Counted from the stretch's first letter, positions 1-9,376 are shown. The stretch is DNA of 48,499 bases from Leptolyngbya sp. DLM2.Bin15 (GCA_007694125.1 RECH01000287.1:1-48499); one strand, 5' to 3'. Notes: a model not told the origin generated them from the sequence alone. Numbers and translations: made by a program.

Positions 1-1238
1 ATGTGTTGCCGACCGGCCGCAACTTCTACTCCGTAGACATTCGCGGCATTCCCACGGAAAGCGCCTGGGCCGTGGGTCGCAACGCCGCCGAGCTCCTGAT
101 CGAACGCTATACCCAGGAAGAAGGCAACTATCCCCGCACCCTGGCCCTCTCCGTCTGGGGCACCTCCACCATGCGCACCGGCGGCGATGACCTAGCGGAG
201 GCCCTGGCCCTACTTGGGGTTCGCCCGGTGTGGGACGGCCCCTCCCGGCGAGTCGTGGATTTTGAAATCTTGCCCTTGGAAATCCTGGGGCGATCGCGCG
301 TAGACGTCACCCTACGGATTTCTGGCTTTTTCCGCGATGCCTTTCCCAATTTAATCGAGCTCTTTGACCAAGCCGTGCAGGCGATCGCTGCCTTGGATGA
401 ACCCCCAGAATGGAATCCCCTGGCCGACCAAGTGCAGCAGGAAACCCAAGCATGGATCGACCAAGGGCTGACGGCTGAGCAGGCCAGCGATCGCGCCAGT
501 TATCGTATCTTTGGCTCCAAACCCGGAGCCTACGGAGCTGGCCTTCAGGGTCTGATCGAAGCCCAGAATTGGTCAGACGACGATGACCTAGCCCGCGCCT
601 ACATCAACTGGAGCAGCACCGCCTACACCGGCGGCCGCAACGGTCGTGCCCCCCAGTCGCTCTCCGCCCCCGCCGCCTTCGAGCAGCGCCTCAGCCAGCT
701 ACAAATTGTGCTGCACAACCAAGACAACCGCGAGCATGACCTGCTCGATTCCGATGATTATTACCAATTCCAGGGCGGTCTGACGGTGGCAGCTCGATCG
801 CGGGGCCAGTCCCCCAAGCTCTACTTCGGCGACCATTCCCGCCCCGAAACCCCCAAGGTGCGATCGCTCTCCGAGGAACTGACGCGGGTCTATCGCTCAC
901 GGGTGGTGAATCCTAAATGGATTGCTGGCGTCATGCGTCACGGCTATAAGGGAGCCTTCGAAATGGCCGCCACCGTGGATTACTTATTTGCCTATTCCGC
1001 CACCACCCACTGCGTTGAGGACTTTATGTATCAGGGCGTTGCCGAGGCCTATATCTTCGACGACGCCGTGCAGCAGATGGTGCAAGAGGTCAATCCCTGG
1101 GCGTTGCGGGATATGGCCGAACGGTTGCTGGAAGCCCACCAGCGCCGTCTCTGGTCATCCGCTAGCCCCGAAACCCTCGATCGCCTCCGGGCCGTCGTCA
1201 ACCAAGCAGAGGGAGCGATCGAGCAACAGTCGAGCTAG
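1..1238 (+). CDS. cobN: Cobaltochelatase subunit CobN, C-terminal part (5' end outside window)
   Basis: This is the last ~411 residues of a large chelatase subunit. CobN-type proteins insert cobalt into the corrin ring in cobalamin synthesis, using ATP with smaller AAA+ partners. The reading frame is open from the first base; the first full codon is at position 3, and no start is implied there. Motifs LPTGRNFYSVD near the left edge and VWGTSTMRTGGDD, VDVTLRISGFFRDAFPN downstream are typical of the CobN/ChlH C-terminal domain. The LPTGRNFYSVD form favours CobN over the chlorophyll magnesium chelatase subunit ChlH, which usually reads differently here. The family is about 1,250 residues long, so about two thirds is missing to the left. 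The stop is followed within 10 bases by repeat B copy 1. The next gene is convergent. Confidence 0.88.
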   Translation, partial: VLPTGRNFYSVDIRGIPTESAWAVGRNAAELLIERYTQEEGNYPRTLALSVWGTSTMRTGGDDLAEALALLGVRPVWDGPSRRVVDFEILPLEILGRSRVDVTLRISGFFRDAFPNLIELFDQAVQAIAALDEPPEWNPLADQVQQETQAWIDQGLTAEQASDRASYRIFGSKPGAYGAGLQGLIEAQNWSDDDDLARAYINWSSTAYTGGRNGRAPQSLSAPAAFEQRLSQLQIVLHNQDNREHDLLDSDDYYQFQGGLTVAARSRGQSPKLYFGDHSRPETPKVRSLSEELTRVYRSRVVNPKWIAGVMRHGYKGAFEMAATVDYLFAYSATTHCVEDFMYQGVAEAYIFDDAVQQMVQEVNPWALRDMAERLLEAHQRRLWSSASPETLDRLRAVVNQAEGAIEQQSS

Positions 1239-1244
1239 TGCAAG

Positions 1245-1354
1245 ATGGAAGAACGAAGATAGAAGAACGAAGACAGAAAAACGACAAGGACGTCCAGGAT
1301 ACACAAGGATTCCTGCCTCAGGAAATAGGCGGGTTACTTCCATCTCAGAGTACT
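1245..1354 (+). repeat. Dispersed repeat family B, copy 1
   Basis: About 110 bp between the cobN stop and the convergent glycosyltransferase. It matches, in inverse orientation, the stretch at 16971-17070. Shared blocks include AGAAGAACGAAGACAGAAAA, CCAGGA.ACACAAGG, ATAGGCG.GTTACTT and CTCAGAG. The left end has a purine-rich short tandem pattern (GAAGAACGAAGA units). No transposase is linked to it. Confidence 0.8.
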
Positions 1355-1371
1355 AGGCGTCCTTCCAAGCG

Positions 1372-2730
1372 TCAATCCAAGCGCTCAGACACCTGCACTG
1401 CTTGGCGCTGTGGGGCAGCAGAGGGCAGACGTTGAGCATGGCGCGATCGCCCGGCACTGCGGCAGATCACCTGGGCATAGTGCTCAGCGATAATGTCTGG
1501 CGTAAAGTGATGCTCTAGGTAGGTGCGTCCCGCCTGGCCCATGGCTTCCACCCGCTGCGGGTTGGCCATCAAATGCAGGATAAACGCCGCTAGCCCTTCG
1601 CGATCGCCCTGCTGAAAAGCCTCACCACACTCCGCCTCCGTCACCAAATCCTTGAGATAGGAGCGATCGTCACAAATCACCGCCACGGGTCGCCCTGCCG
1701 CCAGGCAACCGTAGAGCTTACTGGGGGCCAACAGTCCCTCCATGCCGCGACTGAGGGACACTAACGATAAATCGCAGGCGGTCAGAGAATAGGGCAGATC
1801 TTGCTTATCTTGATAGGGCAAGAATGAACAGTTCTGCAATCCATACTCCTGCGCCATTTGCATACAGAGCGATCGCTTGGCCCCATCTCCCACAAAGACG
1901 AATCGCACCTGTTCATGCTGAAGCAGTTTTGCCGTAGCCATCACAGTTTCCAGATCATGACAGCGCCCCATATTCCCAGAATACAAAACCGTGAAGGTGC
2001 GATCGAGTCCATGGCGCTGGGCGAACCAGTTATCTGACTTCGGTCGAGGTACAACTAAGCTAGGATCGGCCCAGCTATGAATCACAGAAATGCGATGGGC
2101 AGGAATTCCGTAGTTCTGAACGATGTGATCTCGAATGGTCGAACTCAGGACAATAATTTGCTCAGCTCGGCTCCAGACTTTACAGTTAATCCACTGCCAA
2201 AGCTTGGTTAATCGATGACTAGGCTTAAGGACGCCCAAGCGTACCGCAACGTCCGGATACAGGTCATAGACAAGGCAAATGTAACGCAGCCCCAACAGAC
2301 GGCGAGCAAAGTATCCCAACACGGGTAAATAAGGCGGTGCCGTTGTTAACACAGCAATATCATGGTGCATCGCTGCCCGCACCATATGCAAGACAGCCCG
2401 CAGGCAGAATAACAGACCATTCAGGGCTTTACCGCGAATGCGTTGAGACCAGAGTCGAGAAATTTGCGATCGCTGAATCGAAAGCTGATGAATCTGTTCA
2501 TGCTTCGGTGCAGAGGCGGTAGAAAATGCGTAGCCTGGCTGTCCTGTGAAGACATGAACCTTAAACTCTTTTTGGCTCAGTTTAAGGGCTAATTCTTCAA
2601 TGAGTTGACCCGTTGCAGCGTAGTCGGGTGGATAAAACTGCGTAATAATCAGCAGACGAATACGAGCGTCCAAGTCATGATGATAGTGATGCCACATGAG
2701 AGTCCAAATATTATGTGGATTTGGCTGCAT
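1372..2730 (-). CDS. Glycosyltransferase family 4 (WbuB-like)
   Basis: A 452-residue GT-B-fold glycosyltransferase, likely transferring a sugar from a nucleotide-sugar donor in exopolysaccharide, lipopolysaccharide or glycolipid synthesis. The N-terminal acceptor domain begins around RLLIITQFYPPDYAATGQ, typical of WbuB/WcaI-like GT4 enzymes. The C-terminal donor domain carries FTVLYSGNMGRCHDLET, FVFVGDGAKR and PSKLYGCLAAGRPVAVI. The first ~25 residues before that strand are unusual (His-rich, YHHD), so the true start may be the internal ATG near 2697; no clear Shine-Dalgarno decides it. It stands alone, convergent with cobN. The exact sugar and acceptor cannot be told. Confidence 0.85.
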   Translation of the reverse strand: MQPNPHNIWTLMWHHYHHDLDARIRLLIITQFYPPDYAATGQLIEELALKLSQKEFKVHVFTGQPGYAFSTASAPKHEQIHQLSIQRSQISRLWSQRIRGKALNGLLFCLRAVLHMVRAAMHHDIAVLTTAPPYLPVLGYFARRLLGLRYICLVYDLYPDVAVRLGVLKPSHRLTKLWQWINCKVWSRAEQIIVLSSTIRDHIVQNYGIPAHRISVIHSWADPSLVVPRPKSDNWFAQRHGLDRTFTVLYSGNMGRCHDLETVMATAKLLQHEQVRFVFVGDGAKRSLCMQMAQEYGLQNCSFLPYQDKQDLPYSLTACDLSLVSLSRGMEGLLAPSKLYGCLAAGRPVAVICDDRSYLKDLVTEAECGEAFQQGDREGLAAFILHLMANPQRVEAMGQAGRTYLEHHFTPDIIAEHYAQVICRSAGRSRHAQRLPSAAPQRQAVQVSERLD

Positions 2731-3168
2731 TCAACATGCAGACTCAATTGGCAAATAACACCCGGATCACCCTGAAAATGAAGAAGCTACTTATTTTTGG
2801 CTTAAACTTAGATACGTGACGTAGGGGAAGATCCCTAGGTTCCATTTCATCAAACGTTCTTCCCGACATGAGCGTCTATCGTTCGGTAGAGCCCATGCAT
2901 CACCACAGCCTATTGAGGCCTTCCATCCCAACATCGTCCTCCACTCCAACACCTATCTCCCCCACCCCTTACGTCAAGAGCATCAATGGGTTACTTCTAG
3001 AGAATATACGGAGTATCAGGACAAATATGAACTAATCCTAGGAGTTCCATCAGGAAATTTCGATGATGATGTGCTCACGCCAGCACTCCCATCGCCCCAT
3101 AACAACATCAGCGCTAGAGAAGCGATCGCCCCTCTAGCGCTGGATGGGTGGTTACAGATGTGCAGGTC
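2731..3168. other. Spacer without recognisable gene
   Basis: This 438-bp stretch lies between the start of the glycosyltransferase and the end of the PRC-barrel gene, both on the minus strand. It should hold the glycosyltransferase promoter. I see no convincing ORF, tRNA or strong hairpin; an ORF on the plus strand from 3148 is the shadow of the PRC-barrel gene. Confidence 0.5.
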
Positions 3169-4155
3169 TTAGTAGTCGATTTCCTCTTCATACTCCGCCA
3201 CTTTCTGCCGATCGGGCAGGTTGAGCTTCGGCGGCGTATAGGGTTTGGGCTTGTCTGCATCTGCCCAAGCATCTCCGGTCACCTCTACATCCTCATACTG
3301 AGCCTCAGGATAGGGAGCAGGGGATGGAGGCGCGGCATAGTCTTCATCCACATAGGCCACCTGCTGCTCATAGGTCTCATTCCCCCAGTTGGCTTCTTGG
3401 TAGTAAACCGGCTCGGGTTCAGCTTGGCGCAGGGGTTCGGGCATGATGCGTTCTTGGGGCTCGTTCCAGTTATCCTCATCCCAGGTTTCTTGAGCCGTAG
3501 GCATCACCGTTTGCAGCGGTTGGGCAGCCGGTAAGCCTGTTCCTAGCTGGTTGGACGTTGAGGTAGGCATCACGTAGTAGTCATCCACCCCCCGATCCCA
3601 AGAGGGACGACCGATACCCAGGCGTTCTAACACCCCCACCGTCATCTGCACCATCTTCTCCTCTGCCCCTTCGAAGACAATCAGGCGATCGGGGCCGCTA
3701 CTGACGACTTCCTCAATGGACAGTTCATAGGTGCTGATCACTTGATCGGGAATCAGAGGGATGCCGAGGGAGGCGATCATCAAGGATTCAACCTTGCCAT
3801 CATTAATGTTGAACTTAAATCCTCGCACTTTGCCCAGCAATTCGCCGGTCTCTGTGACCACTTCACTGTTGATGAGAATGCTGTAGGGGTCGGTATCAAA
3901 CGCATCTTCGACCGCGTTGTCGTCATCGACCAAAATCACATCACCAATTTGGCGGATGTTGCTCAACAGCATAATCTCTTGCGTGCCCGACAAGACTCCA
4001 GACAGCACGCTTTCCCGTAAGCCAAAGGCCACAACTTCACGACGATCGATGTCTACCCAGATCTGACTGACGACGCCGAGGCGCTTGCCAGTGTCTCGGG
4101 TAATAATTTGAGTTCCTAGGAGGTCGGCTCGTTGGCAGTACTGTTCAAAAGTCAT
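3169..4155 (-). CDS. PRC-barrel domain protein with disordered tail
   Basis: A 328-residue protein with two PRC-barrel-like modules. The first is near residues 10-80 (LGTQIITRDTGKRLGVVSQI) and the second near 95-175 (INSEVVTETGELLGKVRGF, then a strand ending LIVFEGAEEK). From about residue 195 to the end it is rich in Pro, Gln, Glu and Tyr and looks disordered. PRC-barrels are small beta folds found in RimM, in photosynthetic reaction centre subunit H and in archaeal FtsZ-associated proteins; here no catalytic residue is expected. It lies 292 bp downstream of smc on the same strand. The precise role is unknown; a scaffold role is only a guess. Confidence 0.8.
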   Translation of the reverse strand: MTFEQYCQRADLLGTQIITRDTGKRLGVVSQIWVDIDRREVVAFGLRESVLSGVLSGTQEIMLLSNIRQIGDVILVDDDNAVEDAFDTDPYSILINSEVVTETGELLGKVRGFKFNINDGKVESLMIASLGIPLIPDQVISTYELSIEEVVSSGPDRLIVFEGAEEKMVQMTVGVLERLGIGRPSWDRGVDDYYVMPTSTSNQLGTGLPAAQPLQTVMPTAQETWDEDNWNEPQERIMPEPLRQAEPEPVYYQEANWGNETYEQQVAYVDEDYAAPPSPAPYPEAQYEDVEVTGDAWADADKPKPYTPPKLNLPDRQKVAEYEEEIDY

Positions 4156-4447
4156 GGGTGGATTTTTGTCTCGAAAATGGTCGAGAGAGCGAAATTGGCA
4201 GCAATGGTGTCAGCGATTCGTCAATGGTAACGCTAACGATGGCTAGAACAAATCATAAACCGGATGGGGAAAGTTCCAACGAGACCGTAGGAAATCCAGT
4301 GAACGGCGGGGGGTAAACGGCGGATGGGTGAAACCAGTGGCGTGAGGCGTGGCGGCAACGAAAGGATTGTAGGGTATTGAGCAAGCTGTGGGCAGGGTCT
4401 CAAGCCAGTTTTTTAGGTAGAACGATGGCTGATCTTGGAGGCGATCG

Positions 4448-7400
4448 CTACCCAGAAATCCGTCCCTGGAGATCAATACCCAGCACCTGCGTGTAGGCTC
4501 CTCGGGCTTGGGTTACCCCAATGGTGCGCTGAGCAGCTTCAATCATCGGACGTCGCAGGCTCACGACGATGAACTGTGCCTGTTGAGTCTGATGTTTAAT
4601 CATTCTAGCTAATCGTTCTACATTTGCCCCGTCAAGGAACATATCCACCTCGTCAAAGGCATAGAAGGGGGAGGGGCGATAGCGCTGCAGGGCAAAGATG
4701 AAACTAAGGGCCGTAAGGGACTTTTCTCCCCCAGACATGGAGGCGAGGCGGCGGACGGGTTTGCCCTTGGGATGGGCGACTAGATTGAGTCCGCTGGAAA
4801 AGGGATCGTGGGGATCATCAAGCTGCAGGTAGCCGTCCCCATCGGAGAGTTCAGCAAAAATGGTTTGAAAGTTGCCATTCACTGCGTCAAAGGCTTCCTT
4901 GAAGGCCCGCTGGCGCAGGGTGGTGAAGTTTTCGATGCGCAACAGCAGTTCGCTACGTTCTTCCGCCAAGGTGGACAGCTTTTGGCTGAGTTCATCCAGA
5001 CGCCCCTGGGTGCGATCGTGCTCTTCTAGGGCCAGCATGTTCACCGGCTCCATGGCCTGCATCCGCCGCTGCAGCGATCGCACCTGTTGCTGGAGTTGCT
5101 CTAGCCCTAGCTCGTCGGGAATCTGCGGCAGAGGATCGGGCAATTCGGCCTGCTGGGCCACCAGTTGCTCCTGCAGGGCCGCCAAGTCTTGCTGACGCGC
5201 CTGCTGGGTTTCGAGGGTATGCTGACGTTTCAGCTCCGTTTGCTGATGCAGGGTTTGGCGATCGCGTAATTGCCGCTCCACCCGATCGCGCTCTTGCTTC
5301 TCCGCCGATAGGGTGTGCTCTAGGGTGGCCAAGGCGGTTTGAATCTCCGCAATCTCGCGGTTGAGGGCATCCTGCTGGCTGCTGCCGGAGGTACGCTGGC
5401 TGAGCTGGCTAGTCTGCTGCTGCCGGTACTCCTGCACCCGCTGCTGGGCCTGTTCAATCTTTTCCTGAAGCCGCTGGCGCTGCATGTCCATCTCACTACA
5501 TCGCTGCTCGGCGGCGCGCAGGGCCAGTTGGCGATCGCTGAGGGTTGCTTCCTGCTGCTGAATCAGGTTCTGGGCCTGCTGCCATTCGCTATGGGCTTGG
5601 GATTGTTCCAACTCCGTCAACTGCTGGCGATCGCGGGCCACCTCGGCTTCCTGCTGCGGTAGCGCCTTCTCCAGGGTCTTGAGACGGGTTTGGGCCTGAC
5701 CCAGTTCTTGGGTATGCTGGGACAACTGGGCCCGCACCTGCCCTTCTTGAGACACCAGATGGGCAAGCTGTTGCTGCAGTTGCTCTGCCTTGAGATGGGT
5801 TTCGCGCTCCAGTTGTCGAGCATCCATCAGGGCTTGAGACTGGGTTTTGAGGCTAGCGCTAGCCTGGTGAATTTCCCGCTGACAGCGATCGAGGATGTGG
5901 TCAATTTCCTGGAGGCGATCGCGCAGACCCGTCACCTCCGCCGATTCCCCGGTCTCCCCCACCCCAAAGTGCAGGGATCCTTGACGGCTGGCCGTGCTGC
6001 CCCCGGTCATGGCACCGCTAGCATCGAGCAGTTCTCCATCCAAGGTGACAATGCGGTACTTGCCAATGTGGGGGCGAGCATCCTGAAGATTGGAAAACAC
6101 CACGGTATTGCCAAACACATGGGCAAACACCACCCGATAGCGATCGTCACAGTCAATCAGCCGACTGGCATAGTCAATAAAGCCACGGGGCTGTTGGGCA
6201 GGATTGATCGGCGACAGGCGCGGCGCACGGATTTTGTTCAACGGCAAGAAAGTCGCCCGACCTGCCCGCTTTTGCTTGAGCAGTTCAATCCCCGCTGCGG
6301 CGATGCCATCATCTTCCACCACTAGATGCCCCAAGCGACCCCCAGCAGCAATTTCCAGCGCCAGTTGATACTCCGCCTCCACCCGACCCAACTGAGCTAC
6401 CAGCCCGCAGATCCCCGGCAGGTTAGCTTGGGTGAGTAGGCGCGTGGCTCCCGTTCCATGGGCATCCTGCATGGCCTGCATCTGGGCCTCTAGGCGATCG
6501 AGCTGGCGTTGTTTGTCCCGCTGTTCTCGCAGCAGGCGATCGCTGGTTTCCTGCTGTAGCTTCAGTTGGGCCTCGGTAGCGCTCAGAGCCTGGGCCTGCT
6601 GCTGCACCTGCTGGCGTTGCTGTTGGTGTTCGGCTTGTAGACTGGTCTGCTGCTGCTGGTGCTCAGCCAAATCGGCAGCGATCGCCTCTAGGGTTTGCCG
6701 ATGCTCTTGAATTTTTTGCTGGAGTTGATGCACCCGTTCCTGTAGCGTTGCCTGCTCCCGCCGCCCCGGCTCTAGCTCCTGCAGCCGTGATTCAATCCGG
6801 TGCCGCAGCTCCGTTTGCTGCTGAATCCAGGCGGCAGAGGCAGAAGCGATCGCCTGGGCCGACTCCCGACTCGCCTCTAGGGTTTGCTGGGCAGCATCCC
6901 GCGCTTGCCGTAGCTGCACCAACTCTTGCGTATCGAGCACTTGCTGATCTGCCTGCAGGGCCTGCAGGGCCTGGCGGTGGTCATGTAGCTCCCGCTGGGT
7001 ACGACCCAGTTGCGTCGCCGTCTCTTGGCTGGCTGTGATCAGCGCTTGCTCCTGTCGCTGAAGCTGCCGCAGTTCCGCCTGCCGCGTCGCGAGAGTTGCC
7101 TGTAGTCCTAGCTGCTCATCTTCCCCCAGGGCTTTCACCCGCCGGTTCAACTCCTCCAGGGACTCCGTCGCTTGGGCAATATCCACTGCCAAAGCCTGAA
7201 GCTGGGTACTGTAGTCAGCGAGGGCTTGATGGCTGGTTTCAAGCTGCTGCTGGAGCTGCTCCGCCTGCCGTTGGCGATCGCGCCAATGGAGCACCGCCTC
7301 CCACTGACTTTTATCCTGAAACTCCGCGCGTAGGGCCTGGTACTTCTCCGCCTTAATTCGATCTTGGGCCAGGCGATCGCGCTGGGCAATCAACTCCCGT

Positions 7401-8224
7401 TCCACGATGCGAAACTGCTCCTCCCGCTCCTTCACCGCATCCAGCTTGCCCGTCGCTTGAATAATTTTGCGATCGAACGCAGCCACCCCCGCCAGCTCGT
7501 CAATAATCTCGCGGCGTTCCCGAGGGTTCATGGAAATAATGCTGGTGACGTCCCCCTGCAGGACAACGTTGTAGCCCTCGGGATACACGTGAAAGCGGTG
7601 CAGGTGGTCGTGAAGCTGGGTGAGGGTACAGGGCTGATCGTTGATGTAGTAATTGGAGGTGTAGGTACCCTGGGGCGTCACCCGCAGCTTCCGGGTCACC
7701 CTCCATTCCCCCGTCGCCAAAATCTCCTGCAGCAGTGGATCGGGCTCGTCCTCAAAGGCGTAGCGATCCTGCTCAGGAGGTGTCTCAGGCGGCGTATGCC
7801 CATTACGCTCTGACCCATTGAGATCTGACCCATTGGGATCTGCATCGAGCCCCTGGGCTTCAGGATTCTCCCCTATAGACTCGTCAGGCACCTCGTTGGG
7901 AGATTCAGGAGATGGCTCTGGTGGGGCAGCGATCGCCCTCGAACCCACAGCATCCTCCGGCTCCATCTGAAACGTCACGGTGACACTAGCTTCCACCGTA
8001 GAGCGACTGCGGCTCGAATGATTTTGGTTGACCAAATCGGGCAACCGCTCTGCCCGCATCCCCTTGGAGCCAGACAGGCCTAGGGCAAACAGCAGCGCAT
8101 CTAAAATGTTGGATTTTCCCGACCCATTGGGGCCAGAAACAACGGTGAACCCAGGCAGCAACGGGACTGCCGTTGTCCCACCAAAGGACTTGAAGTGAGA
8201 GAGTTCAACCCGCTTAATGAACAC
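4448..8224 (-). CDS. smc: Chromosome segregation protein SMC
   Basis: A 1,258-residue SMC ATPase that compacts and helps segregate the chromosome as a ring-shaped dimer. The Walker A GPNGSGKSN is at residues 31-39. Two long Gln/Glu/Leu-rich coiled coils flank a hinge at roughly 600-760 (GICGLVAQLGRVEAEYQLAL). The ABC signature SGGEKS starts at about 1164 and the Walker B DEVD is at about 1191-1194. The D-loop region MFLDGANVERL and the strand QFIVVSLRRPMIEAAQ replace the more usual ALDDAN and ITH motifs; this is the cyanobacterial form as I know it. A low-complexity acidic insert occupies about residues 87-168 in the N-terminal head. ScpA/ScpB partners are not in the window. ntcA lies upstream on the same strand. 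Confidence 0.97.
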   Translation of the reverse strand: MFIKRVELSHFKSFGGTTAVPLLPGFTVVSGPNGSGKSNILDALLFALGLSGSKGMRAERLPDLVNQNHSSRSRSTVEASVTVTFQMEPEDAVGSRAIAAPPEPSPESPNEVPDESIGENPEAQGLDADPNGSDLNGSERNGHTPPETPPEQDRYAFEDEPDPLLQEILATGEWRVTRKLRVTPQGTYTSNYYINDQPCTLTQLHDHLHRFHVYPEGYNVVLQGDVTSIISMNPRERREIIDELAGVAAFDRKIIQATGKLDAVKEREEQFRIVERELIAQRDRLAQDRIKAEKYQALRAEFQDKSQWEAVLHWRDRQRQAEQLQQQLETSHQALADYSTQLQALAVDIAQATESLEELNRRVKALGEDEQLGLQATLATRQAELRQLQRQEQALITASQETATQLGRTQRELHDHRQALQALQADQQVLDTQELVQLRQARDAAQQTLEASRESAQAIASASAAWIQQQTELRHRIESRLQELEPGRREQATLQERVHQLQQKIQEHRQTLEAIAADLAEHQQQQTSLQAEHQQQRQQVQQQAQALSATEAQLKLQQETSDRLLREQRDKQRQLDRLEAQMQAMQDAHGTGATRLLTQANLPGICGLVAQLGRVEAEYQLALEIAAGGRLGHLVVEDDGIAAAGIELLKQKRAGRATFLPLNKIRAPRLSPINPAQQPRGFIDYASRLIDCDDRYRVVFAHVFGNTVVFSNLQDARPHIGKYRIVTLDGELLDASGAMTGGSTASRQGSLHFGVGETGESAEVTGLRDRLQEIDHILDRCQREIHQASASLKTQSQALMDARQLERETHLKAEQLQQQLAHLVSQEGQVRAQLSQHTQELGQAQTRLKTLEKALPQQEAEVARDRQQLTELEQSQAHSEWQQAQNLIQQQEATLSDRQLALRAAEQRCSEMDMQRQRLQEKIEQAQQRVQEYRQQQTSQLSQRTSGSSQQDALNREIAEIQTALATLEHTLSAEKQERDRVERQLRDRQTLHQQTELKRQHTLETQQARQQDLAALQEQLVAQQAELPDPLPQIPDELGLEQLQQQVRSLQRRMQAMEPVNMLALEEHDRTQGRLDELSQKLSTLAEERSELLLRIENFTTLRQRAFKEAFDAVNGNFQTIFAELSDGDGYLQLDDPHDPFSSGLNLVAHPKGKPVRRLASMSGGEKSLTALSFIFALQRYRPSPFYAFDEVDMFLDGANVERLARMIKHQTQQAQFIVVSLRRPMIEAAQRTIGVTQARGAYTQVLGIDLQGRISG

Positions 8225-8472
8225 TAGGGATTGCCGCGATGCGCTTCAGTACGAATATACTACATCCATGGAGATGTCGCCCATGGAGGGATCAACAACC
8301 GTGCCTCAATCCTAATGCACTGGGTTGATATCCACCTAGGATTGCCGCAACACCCATGGGTGACGTAGTCGCATTATAGGCAATGATCGGAAAATAACGC
8401 TAAATGTAGCGTATTGTCTCAAAGGTTACCCCTAGGTTCGAGACACAACGCCATGACAGCCCCATGGATAAG

Positions 8473-8494
8473 TTCCGAGGCTGATGTCTCGGAA
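8473..8494. other. Hairpin downstream of ntcA (7-bp stem)
   Basis: Inverted repeat TTCCGAG-gctgatgt-CTCGGAA. It lies just beyond the larger hairpin that follows the ntcA stop codon. No T-run follows on either strand, so it is not a canonical intrinsic terminator. Confidence 0.6.
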
Positions 8495-8495
8495 G

Positions 8496-8556
8496 GCGCA
8501 AATCCTCGGTGTTTGCCTGAGGTAGCCCTGGGGTAACTGGCACCGGAGATTTGCGC
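8496..8556 (-). other. Long imperfect hairpin directly after ntcA
   Basis: The arms 8496-8511 (GCGCAAATCCTCGGTG) and 8541-8556 pair at 14 of 16 positions, with a 29-base loop. The element begins 27 bp past the ntcA stop, so it would lie in the ntcA 3' UTR. It lacks a U-tract. It may protect the mRNA end or assist termination; this role is inferred. Confidence 0.6.
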
Positions 8557-8583
8557 AAACCCATGCCAGGCGCGATCCCAGGA

Positions 8584-9255
8584 CTAGGTAAACTGCTGGC
8601 TGAGGGCCACGGGGTTATGCACCGTAATCCGCTTTTTGTGAATGGAAATCATGCCCTCTTGGCGCAGATCTCCCAGCAATCGGGTTACAGTTACCCTGGT
8701 TGAGCCAATGGCCTCAGCGATCGCTTGGTGGGATAGCTTCAGGTCAATGGTGATGCCCTCTTGACTGGGGACGCCAAAGTCGCGGCAGAGAATCAGCAAA
8801 AAGCTCACCAACCGCGATCCCATATCCCGGTGAGCTAGGGTCTCGATCATCATCTCGGTTTGCAAAATCCGAGACGACAACCCCCGCAGCATAATCATCG
8901 AGAGTTCAGGATTTTCGTGAAAGGCTTTTTCAACCTGGTCAATCGGCAGCGACAGCAGCTCCACCGGTGTGAAGGCCACCGCATGGTAGAAGCGATCGGA
9001 ACGATGTCCCGTAATCAGCGACAGTACCCCAAATACACTGTTTTCCCGAAGCAAAGCCACAGTGATTTCTTCGCCCGCTTCATAGACTCGGGAGAGCTTA
9101 ACCGCTCCACTGAGTAGGAAGTAGACGCGCTCCGCTGGATCTCCTGGAAAGAAGATGGTCTTGCCACGCTCAAAGGTCTCGACCATCGGTGGAAATGCAC
9201 CTCCGCTAATCTGGCGGAATACATTTGCCAACGGCTTGTCTTGTGTTACTACCAT
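8584..9255 (-). CDS. ntcA: Global nitrogen regulator NtcA
   Basis: A CRP-family transcription factor that activates nitrogen-assimilation genes in cyanobacteria when 2-oxoglutarate is high. The cyclic-nucleotide-binding-like domain fills about residues 15-135 ([20 protein letters not shown]). The C-terminal winged helix has its recognition segment at about 175-195 ([20 protein letters not shown]). I chose the ATG that gives [13 protein letters not shown], the usual NtcA N-terminus, giving 223 residues; an in-frame start at 9273 would add six atypical residues. A candidate NtcA operator lies upstream (9401-9414), consistent with known autoregulation. It stands divergent to fabI. Confidence 0.97.
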   Translation of the reverse strand: MVVTQDKPLANVFRQISGGAFPPMVETFERGKTIFFPGDPAERVYFLLSGAVKLSRVYEAGEEITVALLRENSVFGVLSLITGHRSDRFYHAVAFTPVELLSLPIDQVEKAFHENPELSMIMLRGLSSRILQTEMMIETLAHRDMGSRLVSFLLILCRDFGVPSQEGITIDLKLSHQAIAEAIGSTRVTVTRLLGDLRQEGMISIHKKRITVHNPVALSQQFT

Positions 9256-9376
9256 AGCCCTCGCCCTACCCAATCCCCTAAAGAGTTCTCGTTCACTGTT
9301 CGAGCAAGTTACCTAAGCCCATAAGTCCATAGGCTGAACCAGATTTTGCAACTAAACGTTGACCTTACATCACTAA

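Larger units (their letters stand above)
8225..8583. other. smc-ntcA spacer rich in inverted repeats
   Basis: This 359-bp spacer holds no ORF worth calling. It contains a small hairpin near 8397 (ACGCTA-AATG-TAGCGT) and the two hairpins listed separately next to the ntcA stop. A TAGTATATT stretch about 25-40 bp upstream of smc (minus strand, near 8255-8265) could be an smc promoter -10 region, but this is weak. Confidence 0.4.

Noticed and set aside
1-1238. Magnesium chelatase subunit ChlH instead of CobN
   Set aside because: The LPTGRNFYSVD stretch and nearby residues fit CobN better, though only the C-terminal third is visible.
922-1356. A 144-codon plus-strand ORF overlapping the cobN end
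   Set aside because: It is in a different frame of cobN and runs on into repeat B; no domain is visible.
4243-4476. A 77-codon minus-strand ORF overlapping the smc end
   Set aside because: It starts inside smc in another frame, has no domain and is mostly in the spacer; likely chance.
5339-7813. Several long plus-strand ORFs across smc
   Set aside because: They are shadows caused by the skewed codon use of the Gln/Leu-rich coiled coils.
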